Shown: positions 1 to 5,781 of the stretch, piece by piece
Numbering within the stretch: the first letter of the stretch is position 1
How the letters are laid out: the number at the start of each line of letters is the position of its first letter
Notes under the pieces: model-generated
Database searches by the model: none
The model's input: the letters and a program-made list of their open reading frames with translations, nothing else
What the model was told of the DNA's origin: nothing
Program-made: the position numbers and the translations under genes
Origin: Planctomycetota bacterium
GTDB lineage: Bacteria > Planctomycetota > Planctomycetia > Gemmatales > Gemmataceae
DNA: 7,185 nucleotides
Direction: 5' to 3'
Assembly (NCBI GenBank): GCA_018970845.1
Contig: JAGWVO010000184.1
Span: forward strand, 1 to 7,185

Positions 1-2
1 AA

Positions 3-86
3 CTGTCCCGAGCATTTTCTGCCATCATAATCCATGGCATGGCCAACGCATCCGGCCTTCTTGACCGTTTGATCGGACGGGCCTAG
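3..86 (+). CDS. Possible C-terminal end of an upstream gene (partial)
   Basis: One plus-strand frame is open from the left edge to a TAG at 84-86 and gives 27 residues ending LLDRLIGRA. The composition looks protein-like: small residues, a hydrophobic III run, and a basic amphipathic tail. About 16 of the 27 third positions are G or C, similar to neighbouring genes. The next gene, trpB, starts 38 bases downstream, which would fit co-transcription. I do not recognise the family, and 27 codons are too few to rule out a chance open frame. The start lies outside the window. Confidence 0.35.
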   Translation: MSRAFSAIIIHGMANASGLLDRLIGRA

Positions 87-124
87 GGTGGGATTTTGGT
101 TCCAAACGCCATGGGGAGATTGGT

Positions 125-1348
125 ATGTCTGCCGCGGTTTCCATGGTTCCCGACAGGGCCGGACGATTCGGCCCCTTTGGCGGCAGATATGTCCCCGAAA
201 CTCTTGTTGCCGCTTTGGACCAACTGACGCAGGCTTACGAGCAGGCAATCACCGACCCAACATTTCACGCCGAATTTGAGTTCCATCTCAAATCGTTCGT
301 CGGACGGCCGAATCCTCTGTACTTCGCATCGAGGCTCACTGCCCAGGCCGGAGGGGCGAGGATTTTTTTCAAGCGGGAGGACTTGAATCATACGGGCGCG
401 CACAAGATCAACAATTCGATCGGCCAGGTTCTGCTAGCCAGGCGAATGGGCAAGCCCCGAATCATTGCTGAAACCGGGGCGGGACAACACGGGGTCGCGA
501 CAGCCACGGCTTGCGCCCTTTTCGGGTTGCCATGCACCGTCTACATGGGAGAGGAGGATGTGCGCAGGCAAAAGTTGAATGTTTTCAAAATGCAATCGAT
601 GGGCACGAAAGTCCAACCGGTGACCACTGGATCCAGAACCCTCAGGGACGCGATCAATGAAGCCATGCGTGATTGGATGGCCACCGTTGAATCAACGCAT
701 TATGTGCTCGGCAGCGTCGTTGGCCCCCATCCGTTTCCAAGGATCGTCCGCGATTTCCAATCCGTCATCGGAAAGGAAACGAGAACCCAGTGCCTAGACC
801 AACTAGGCCGACTTCCCGATGTCGTCATTGCTTGTGTTGGAGGGGGAAGCAACGCCGCGGGAATGTTTTTCCCGTTTGTTGACGACCCAACTGTCAGGTT
901 GATCGGCGTCGAGGCCGGGGGCAGGGCCAACAACCCCGGCCAGCATGCGGCGACCCTTTCTTTTGGAAAACCCGGGGTTCTTCATGGAACCATGAGTTAT
1001 GTCCTGCAGGACGAGGATGGCCAAACGGCTGATGTTCACAGCGTTTCTGCAGGACTGGACTACCCCGGCGTCGGGCCTGAACACAGTTATTGGCGGGATA
1101 GTGGAAGGGTCGAATACACGGCCTGCGATGACGCATCGGCGTTGGAATCATTCTATCTCTGCTCGAGGATGGAAGGTATTTTGCCGGCACTGGAAACCGC
1201 GCACGCCATCAAGGAAGCCATGCGAATCGCCGCATCAAGGCCGCAAGACGACATCGTTGTGGTCTGTCTTTCCGGACGGGGAGACAAGGATTGCTATGAA
1301 ATCGCACGATTGAGCGGTCAGGATCTTGAAACCGCTTCGAGCCACTGA
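125..1348 (+). CDS. trpB: Tryptophan synthase beta chain
   Basis: TrpB is the pyridoxal-phosphate (PLP) subunit of the cytosolic tryptophan synthase complex. It condenses indole, channelled from TrpA, with L-serine to give L-tryptophan. The 407-residue protein has the usual full length and order: N-terminal RFGPFGGRYVPETL (14-27), the PLP-lysine motif HTGAHKINN with Lys94 (Lys87 in E. coli), ETGAGQHG with the catalytic Glu116 (Glu109), the phosphate-binding GGGSN loop (239-243), GLDYPG with Asp312 (Asp305), and the C-terminal CLSGRGDKD (381-389). The constant offset of 7 from E. coli numbering supports an intact enzyme. The ATG at 125 is chosen because GGGGAGA at 113-119 is a well-placed ribosome binding site and because the start leaves a normal N-terminus. 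The stop is 13 bases before the trpA start, so the two genes are surely co-transcribed. No attenuator or leader peptide is visible in the 124 bases upstream. Confidence 0.98.
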   Translation: MSAAVSMVPDRAGRFGPFGGRYVPETLVAALDQLTQAYEQAITDPTFHAEFEFHLKSFVGRPNPLYFASRLTAQAGGARIFFKREDLNHTGAHKINNSIGQVLLARRMGKPRIIAETGAGQHGVATATACALFGLPCTVYMGEEDVRRQKLNVFKMQSMGTKVQPVTTGSRTLRDAINEAMRDWMATVESTHYVLGSVVGPHPFPRIVRDFQSVIGKETRTQCLDQLGRLPDVVIACVGGGSNAAGMFFPFVDDPTVRLIGVEAGGRANNPGQHAATLSFGKPGVLHGTMSYVLQDEDGQTADVHSVSAGLDYPGVGPEHSYWRDSGRVEYTACDDASALESFYLCSRMEGILPALETAHAIKEAMRIAASRPQDDIVVVCLSGRGDKDCYEIARLSGQDLETASSH

Positions 1349-1361
1349 TTTCGGGGAAAAA

Positions 1362-2174
1362 ATGACCAGCCTTGCTCGCTTATTTGACAGTCTCCGGAAT
1401 TCCGGGCGTAAAGCCTTCATTCCTTTCATGACTGCCGGGGATCCCGACCCGCAAACCACTCGGGAAGCTGTCAGGCGTCTTGTTTTGGCAGGGGCATCGC
1501 TGGTTGAACTCGGATTCCCGTACAGCGATCCCATCGCCGATGGACCGGTGATCCAAGCAAGCTACACCAGGGCCCTTTCGAAAAAACCCTCAATGGAAAC
1601 ACTCTTGTCACTGTGTTCATCCATGAAGGACGACTCGTTGATCCAGCCCGTGCCAAGGCTTGGGATGTTGAGCTACAGCCTGATTCACCGACGCGGCCCT
1701 GAAAAATTCGTCCAAGATGCGGCCAGTTCAGGCCTCTCAGGCCTGATTGTGCCAGACCTTCCAGTGGAGGAATCAATCGACCTGAGACCCCTTTGCGCCA
1801 AATCAGGAATGGACCTCATTCTCCTTGTGACTCCAACCACGCCAAGAGAACGCGCCCTGCGCATCCTGGAAGCCTGCTCCGGTTTTGTGTACTGCGTGAG
1901 CATCACCGGAATTACTGGTGAGCGCTCAGAACTTCCTGCCAGCTTGATTGACCAACTCGGTTGGCTTCGCGATCAAACGAAACTGCCGCTATGTGTTGGT
2001 TTCGGAGTCAGCAGGCCGGATCAAGTCGCGATGCTGAGGCCGCATGTCGATGGAGTCATCGTCGGAAGCGCTTTGGTACGGCATCTGGAGCGAATTCCAT
2101 CATCTGGAATGAACGCAGCCCTTGATTCGATTGAGGCCTTGGCAAGGTCCCTTTGTTCGGCCGTGAATCCCTGA
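1362..2174 (+). CDS. trpA: Tryptophan synthase alpha chain
   Basis: TrpA is a TIM-barrel lyase that cleaves indole-3-glycerol phosphate to indole and glyceraldehyde-3-phosphate and passes indole to TrpB. With the ATG at 1362 the protein is 270 residues (E. coli 268). The catalytic pair in VELGFPYSDPIADGP then falls on Glu49 and Asp60, the E. coli numbers, which is strong support for this start over the in-frame TTG at 1326 that would overlap trpB. Other landmarks are FIPFMTAGDPD (19-29), VPDLP (130-134), the loop SITGITGERS (180-189), and the phosphate-binding GFGVS (213-217) and VIVGSALV (232-239). GGGG at 1353-1356 is a modest ribosome binding site. The gene is the second in a trpB-trpA-trmB-like run, and nothing suggests damage. 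Confidence 0.97.
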   Translation: MTSLARLFDSLRNSGRKAFIPFMTAGDPDPQTTREAVRRLVLAGASLVELGFPYSDPIADGPVIQASYTRALSKKPSMETLLSLCSSMKDDSLIQPVPRLGMLSYSLIHRRGPEKFVQDAASSGLSGLIVPDLPVEESIDLRPLCAKSGMDLILLVTPTTPRERALRILEACSGFVYCVSITGITGERSELPASLIDQLGWLRDQTKLPLCVGFGVSRPDQVAMLRPHVDGVIVGSALVRHLERIPSSGMNAALDSIEALARSLCSAVNP

Positions 2175-2191
2175 ATATCCCCAAGGTTTCC

Positions 2192-2947
2192 ATGCCCCGA
2201 AAGCGTCGAGGAACCGGTAGGCCCAAACCGAGCGGTTCGGGGGAAATGGAAAGCGAATTTGGTGTTCCCATACCCGGTTCAATCTTGCCGGAGGAAGCAT
2301 GGGCGCGCACGGCGCTGAAGAAACTGCCCCAAAACGGAGCCATCGACATCGATGCCTTGTTCGGCAGACACGCGCCGCTTGTAGTCGATATTGGATGCGG
2401 CAACGGAAGGTTCAGTATTGGAAGCGCGTGGTCAAGAAAGGACCATGATCACCTGGCAGCGGATATCCTTCCCGTTGTCATTCGGTACGCCACCAGGAGG
2501 GGTAACCAGAGAGGACTCACCAATCTCAGGTTTTGTGTTGTTGACGGGGAAAGACTTGTCACTCAACTGCTTCCCGCTTCAAGGGCAAGGGAAGTTCACT
2601 GCTATCATCCGCAACCATTTCCACGACCGGGTGAAGGTTCGGTAAGGCTTATCAACCCGTTTTTCCTGGCAGAGATTATCCGGGTTCTGGAAGTTGGGGG
2701 ATTGTTTGTCGTTCAAACAGACAATGCCGGCTACTGGAAACAAATCAAATCCATGGCCAACCATTTCTTCAAATTTCAGGAGCTCAACAACTGCTGGCCG
2801 GATGCGCCGCAAGGAAGAAGCCGCCGTGAGATTTATGCGTTAATGAAGGGGTTGAAAGTCTACAGGGGATTTGGAAGTCCCATTGAGGGAATCAATTACG
2901 AGGAGGCCATCAAACTGTCAGATCAATTGGGAGGCAGGGATCGTTGA
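2192..2947 (+). CDS. trmB: TrmB-like tRNA (guanine-N7)-methyltransferase, divergent
   Basis: TrmB methylates N7 of G46 in the variable loop of tRNAs, using S-adenosylmethionine (SAM). The 251-residue product shows the family layout: SAM motif I VDIGCGNGRF (65-74), the region leading to RGLTNLRF (107-114), the signature block YHPQPFPR (138-145) where canonical enzymes have FPDPWPK, then LINPFFLAEIIRVLEVGGLFVVQTDN (153-178), and a C-terminal SRRE (210-213) at the place of the usual TxxE. The signature block departs from the norm: the catalytic Asp (Asp144 in E. coli) is replaced by Gln141 and the Trp by Phe143. The N-terminal 50 residues form an extension rich in Arg, Lys, Gly and Pro. The ATG at 2192 is preferred because AAGG at 2183-2186 precedes it by 5 bases and it avoids overlapping trpA; an in-frame TTG lies at 2153. 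It follows trpA by 17 bases and is probably in the same transcript. Family membership is fairly sure, but activity on G46 is not. Confidence 0.85.
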   Translation: MPRKRRGTGRPKPSGSGEMESEFGVPIPGSILPEEAWARTALKKLPQNGAIDIDALFGRHAPLVVDIGCGNGRFSIGSAWSRKDHDHLAADILPVVIRYATRRGNQRGLTNLRFCVVDGERLVTQLLPASRAREVHCYHPQPFPRPGEGSVRLINPFFLAEIIRVLEVGGLFVVQTDNAGYWKQIKSMANHFFKFQELNNCWPDAPQGRSRREIYALMKGLKVYRGFGSPIEGINYEEAIKLSDQLGGRDR

Positions 2948-2948
2948 A

Positions 2949-3014
2949 ATCGGGGCAGTGGCTCCCAGCGCAAAGCAGGTTCAAACACGAAGCCTGCCCC
3001 GCCACTGCCCCGAT
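2949..3014 (+). terminator. Long hairpin after the trpB-trpA-trmB run, probable terminator
   Basis: The arms at 2949-2962 and 3001-3014 are perfect 14-base inverted complements (ATCGGGGCAGTGGC on the left), mostly G and C. Inside, 2975-2982 pairs with 2989-2997 through 8 base pairs with one bulged G at 2992, around an AAACAC loop (2983-2988). The hairpin begins 2 bases after the trmB-like stop codon. A T-rich stretch (3029-3038) follows the base of the stem by 14 bases, so this is not a textbook intrinsic terminator with an immediate U-tract. It could instead protect the 3' end of the mRNA. Position and strength make an end-of-operon role the best reading. Confidence 0.7.
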
Positions 3015-3072
3015 GGACGCTACAACAATTTTATTTTATCCAAACAACCACTTGGAGTCATAAAAAATTGCC

Positions 3073-3471
3073 ATGACAGCCCCAGCAACCCAGAGCTGCG
3101 AACCGTCAAAATCGACCGATTCGCTGCAATTTGTCATTCTCGCCCATGACTGGCCCTCTTTGCACTGGGATATTCTCCTCCAATCCGGAAATCGATTGAT
3201 GGGCTGGCGCGGTGATTCTTCAGGACATTTTCTGAATGGAGGATTGATCGTCCAGAGCGATGACCATCGTCTGGAATACCTCGATTATGAAGGAGCCGTC
3301 AGCGGAAACCGTGGAGTCGTCCATCGACTGGATAGGGGTGAACTGGCTTGGATTGAAACCGGCCCAAACCGCCTTGCTGCCCGGATCTCGGGAAAGGTCT
3401 GGAAAGGAATACTTAGGCTAACCAAGGAAACTGCTGGAAATTGGTTCGCAACATTGGATCGTGCCGACTAA
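3073..3471 (+). CDS. Stand-alone LigD-type 3'-phosphoesterase-domain protein
   Basis: The 132-residue protein resembles the 3'-phosphoesterase (PE) domain of DNA ligase D. In end-joining bacteria that domain trims 3'-ribonucleotides and 3'-phosphates at DNA breaks. Visible landmarks are FVILAHDWPSLHWDILL (20-36), matching the family's FVVQxHDATRLHYDFRLE, then DDHRLEYLDYEG (63-74), matching DHPLEYxxFEG, and LAARISGKVWKGILRL (101-116), matching the closing strands. Metal-site residues of the Pseudomonas enzyme have counterparts: His25 (His42), His31 (His48), Asp33 (Asp50), His65 (His84) and Tyr69 (Tyr88). The Arg of HYDFR (Arg52) is replaced by Leu35. No ligase or polymerase domain is attached, and no Ku or ligase gene is in the window. 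The ATG at 3073 has no good ribosome binding site; GGAG at 3054-3057 is rather far away. The gene follows the hairpin and converges on the next gene with a 25-base gap. Homology is fairly clear; activity is uncertain. Confidence 0.75.
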   Translation: MTAPATQSCEPSKSTDSLQFVILAHDWPSLHWDILLQSGNRLMGWRGDSSGHFLNGGLIVQSDDHRLEYLDYEGAVSGNRGVVHRLDRGELAWIETGPNRLAARISGKVWKGILRLTKETAGNWFATLDRAD

Positions 3472-3496
3472 CAGAAGAAGAATATTTTGATGTTGA

Positions 3497-4204
3497 TTAA
3501 GGGGCAGCGGAAACAGGCCCCACAATCGGCCCTTCGAGCTCGGGAGAACGACCGCGTATGACGAGCTTCCCGTTCTGAATTCTCAAATCAACAATCTGGA
3601 ATTCAGGTCTGGCTTTCTCAGCACCAAAACTAAGGACGGCAACCGATTGCCCACCATGCCGGTACCAGTGAACATCGACACCCGCCTGACGAAGACTGTC
3701 GGCTATCTGGTCGAGCAAGCCTTGAAAAGGTAGCGGCATTGAGCCGGCTTGGAATTTCTGGAATTCAATGACAACGGCGTTCGGCACTTCGCGGGCCAGC
3801 CACATCCGCACTTGGGCGGATAGCACGACGCTGGCACCCGCGAAACGATAACGAACCCCGATCTTGAGGGCGTCTCCCTGGAATTCCACCCTGGGATCTT
3901 CAAAAACTTCCGGAAGAATCGATGGCTGGAGACCATGGGTGGCCAAACCTTCTTGCAAGGCACCATTGATGGCGCTTTGTGAAAATTGGCCAAACCAATC
4001 CCGATCAGCGGCGATCGAAGCCATGAATTCCCCGAGGTCCGTCACAAATTCCTGCGACAATCTGACACGCTGGTCACCCTCGGAAATGGCGACTCTTGTG
4101 TAAAAATTAGGCTCGTGCCTGAGGATGGAAATGCCGGCCGCCGCGGCGGAACCCACAAGGGTAATAACCAGAACAAGCCCGATCCAGAAATTACGATATA
4201 GCAT
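3497..4204 (-). CDS. Single-pass membrane-anchored protein of unknown function
   Basis: The 235-residue protein starts with a short basic segment (MLYR) and a hydrophobic helix at about 6-28 that ends in an Ala-rich stretch without a clear signal-peptidase site. It is therefore probably an N-terminal anchor with the remainder outside the cytoplasm. The soluble part has alternating hydrophobic strands (for example 111-125 and 129-145), a helix around FQGLLDQIADSLRQAGVDVHWYRH, and a C-terminal strand pair ending IQNGKLVIRGRS. It has no cysteine, no lipobox and no recognisable catalytic motif. The phrases HEPNFY near the anchor, NAVVIEFQKFQAGSMPLPFQGLLDQ and VHWYRH recall a conserved planctomycete protein family that I cannot name. 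A lipid-binding fold of the DUF2140 (YpmS) kind is possible but unproven. The ATG at 4202-4204 has a good ribosome binding site: GGGAG on the minus strand, at 4211-4215, six bases upstream. The gene diverges from the methyltransferase-like gene and is probably monocistronic. Confidence 0.85.
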   Translation of the reverse strand: MLYRNFWIGLVLVITLVGSAAAAGISILRHEPNFYTRVAISEGDQRVRLSQEFVTDLGEFMASIAADRDWFGQFSQSAINGALQEGLATHGLQPSILPEVFEDPRVEFQGDALKIGVRYRFAGASVVLSAQVRMWLAREVPNAVVIEFQKFQAGSMPLPFQGLLDQIADSLRQAGVDVHWYRHGGQSVAVLSFGAEKARPEFQIVDLRIQNGKLVIRGRSPELEGPIVGPVSAAP

Positions 4205-4229
4205 CCGTCACTCCCAGCAATCCTTTTGG

Positions 4230-4259
4230 TTCATATGCTTGGAATGGCTCAAGAATCAA
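4230..4259 (-). promoter_or_regulatory. Candidate sigma70-type promoter for the membrane-anchored protein gene
   Basis: Read on the minus strand, TTGATT (4254-4259) lies 18 bases upstream of TATGAA (4230-4235). Each box matches the sigma70 consensus at 4 of 6 positions. Transcription would begin near 4222, just upstream of the GGGAG ribosome binding site at 4211-4215. The match is modest and could be chance, but the position in a divergent intergenic region is right. Confidence 0.35.
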
Positions 4260-4349
4260 GCTGCGAAACAACATGGCCTTGATCTCTATGGGAATTCAGG
4301 CATATGCGCGAAGAACAGGACTGATGATCAGGTTTCATGGGGAAAAGAT

Positions 4350-5144
4350 TTGGACCAATTTCCGCGATTGCTTGATGACCCGGCCCCTGTGGAGCAGGTT
4401 TTCACTGCTTTGGATGCACCCGCCATTCACCGCCTTGCCTTGGCCGAGGCCATGGTTGGCCGGTTCCACGGGGCCTTCGCCGGCAAGCCGTTCAGCGCCG
4501 AATGGTTTATGTCAATTGAGGAAAAAAGGCACGGAAAACATGGAGCTTGGCTCCCCAGACATCTTGAATTCGGCCGCCATGAGCGCGAGAAGGTTCTATG
4601 TCTGGGCGATTGTTTGGGCACCGATTGGGTGAAGTACGCGGCCCATGGAGCTGATGTGACAATTGCCACGAGTGAAAGATTTATCGAACCGATCTTGATG
4701 AATTTCAAGTGGCGTGGCATGAACGCAATGACATTATCCACGGATTCAGGCAGGATTGCATGGCCTGACGAGTCGGCCGATGTGATAGCGGCGAACTGGA
4801 TGACGGATGACGAGGCGCCAAAACTCTGGGCGCCTGAGGTAATACGCCTTCTCAAGCCAGGCGGGAAGATACTTGCCTTGGTCAAGGCTCGATGGAATCT
4901 TCGGGAACTCATGCGACTGCATTGGTGGAAACCGCGGAATACTTGGACAAGGTCCAGACTGTCGCACCTTTTGCCCACTTTCGAGGAAATCCGGGTTCGC
5001 CAGAGACAAATCCGAAGGAGTGAGGTTCCCGCGGTCATCCGGTGGATCCCCATGCCATTGCTGGAAAGAATGGCAGGAAACGCTCTGGTTCTTAAGGCTT
5101 TCAAGCCGCTGTCCGTCGTCGGGGGCTTGCGGGCCGCCGCTTGA
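4350..5144 (+). CDS. Class I methyltransferase-like protein with degenerate SAM motif
   Basis: The fold is that of the Methyltransf_11-type proteins carrying VLEVGCGLGTDLxxFAxxGA. Using the TTG at 4350, the 264-residue product has EKVLCLGDCLGTDWVKYAAHGA (80-101) in the motif I region, ADVTIATSE (101-109) at strand 2, IAWPDESADVIAANWMTDDEAP (136-157) where relatives have LPFPDxSFDVVxSxGVLHHxPD, and EVIRLLKPGGKILALVKARWN (163-183). Motif I has lost its central Gly (GDCLG for GCGLG) and strand 2 lacks the acidic ribose-binding residue, so SAM binding may be weak or absent. The substrate is unknown. The start is uncertain. The frame is open further upstream with a TTG at 4239 and an ATG at 4125, but the ATG lies inside the divergent gene and codons 4239-4349 have low third-position GC, as non-coding DNA would. 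TTG 4350 follows GGGGA (4339-4343) at a good distance. The DUF488 gene begins 19 bases after the stop and is likely co-transcribed. Confidence 0.75.
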   Translation: MDQFPRLLDDPAPVEQVFTALDAPAIHRLALAEAMVGRFHGAFAGKPFSAEWFMSIEEKRHGKHGAWLPRHLEFGRHEREKVLCLGDCLGTDWVKYAAHGADVTIATSERFIEPILMNFKWRGMNAMTLSTDSGRIAWPDESADVIAANWMTDDEAPKLWAPEVIRLLKPGGKILALVKARWNLRELMRLHWWKPRNTWTRSRLSHLLPTFEEIRVRQRQIRRSEVPAVIRWIPMPLLERMAGNALVLKAFKPLSVVGGLRAAA

Positions 5145-5163
5145 TCGATAAACATCATCCACG

Positions 5164-5781
5164 ATGGCCGGAAGAATTCTCACACTGGGGCACAGCACCC
5201 TGGATATCGATTCTTTTGTCGGACTTTGTCAATCCGCTGGAATCGATGCTATCGCGGATGTCAGGTCCGTGCCTTATAGCCGAATGGCTCCACAACATAA
5301 CCGTGAGATAATTCGAACGTCATTTGAAGGGCGAGGCATTGCCTATGTCTATATGGGCAACCTTCTGGGTGGACGCCCAACCCGCCCGTCGCTTTTTAAT
5401 AGTAGTGGCCGCGCGGATTATGTGGCCATGCGGCAATCCTCGGAATTCATGGAGGGCATTGCCCGGATTCGCAAGGGCCTCGAACAGTTTAACATCGGAC
5501 TGATGTGCGGGGAGGAGGACCCCGTCACATGTCACAGGGCCTTGCTGATTGCCCCCGCATTGGCAGCCATCGGCCTGCCACCAACTCACCTGCGGAAAGG
5601 CGGCCGCCTGGAGGCACATCGGCAATTCGAAGACAGGTTGCTAGAGGCCAACGGTGTTGAGTTGTCGCAGGGCGACTTGTTCCTCGACAGGCAAACACTT
5701 GTTGAACAGGCCATCGAGTCCATGGCTGATAGACACGCTTACAGATCCGGTCTTTCCCCAAATGATCAGGCAAGCGAGTAA
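5164..5781 (+). CDS. DUF488 family protein
   Basis: The 205-residue protein carries the DUF488 hallmarks in order: LGHST (8-12), DVRSVPYSR (32-40), GIAYVYMGNLLGGRP (58-72), YVAMRQSSEF (86-95) and the cysteine motif LMCGEEDPVTCHR (113-125), where most relatives have LMCAExxPxxCHR. The biochemical role of the family is not established. The conserved basic residues and the Cys/His pair suggest a nucleic-acid or metal-linked function, which is inference. The C-terminal 60 residues, after the core, are less conserved. The ATG at 5164 gives a natural N-terminus directly before the GHS motif. No clear ribosome binding site precedes it, so it may be translated by coupling or reinitiation from the methyltransferase-like gene that ends 19 bases upstream. 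Its last 16 bases overlap the end of the opposing methyltransferase gene. Confidence 0.88.
   Translation: MAGRILTLGHSTLDIDSFVGLCQSAGIDAIADVRSVPYSRMAPQHNREIIRTSFEGRGIAYVYMGNLLGGRPTRPSLFNSSGRADYVAMRQSSEFMEGIARIRKGLEQFNIGLMCGEEDPVTCHRALLIAPALAAIGLPPTHLRKGGRLEAHRQFEDRLLEANGVELSQGDLFLDRQTLVEQAIESMADRHAYRSGLSPNDQASE

Noticed and set aside
61..89. TTGACC (61-66), 17-base spacer, TAGGGT (84-89) as a trpB promoter
   Set aside because: The -35 match and spacing are good, but the -10 matches only 3 of 6 positions and the site sits inside the possible end of an upstream coding region. Not strong enough to annotate.
1326..1361. TTG at 1326 as the trpA start, overlapping trpB
   Set aside because: The ATG at 1362 places the catalytic Glu and Asp at residues 49 and 60 as in E. 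coli and gives the usual family N-terminus.
2871..3149. 92-codon plus-strand open frame across the hairpin
   Set aside because: It begins inside the trmB-like gene, runs through the inverted repeat and ends inside the phosphoesterase gene. The product has no family resemblance.
3472..3496. Possible bidirectional terminator between the convergent genes
   Set aside because: The 25 bases are AT-rich but contain no inverted repeat able to form a stable stem.
4279..4308. TTGATC (4279-4284) and TATGCG (4303-4308) as a promoter for the methyltransferase-like gene
   Set aside because: The -10 box matches only 3 of 6 positions, so it is not distinguishable from chance.
4427..5158. 243-codon minus-strand open frame
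   Set aside because: It lies opposite the methyltransferase-like gene, whose frame has recognisable motifs. The minus-strand product has no recognisable domain and an unlikely composition rich in Ser, Arg and Pro.
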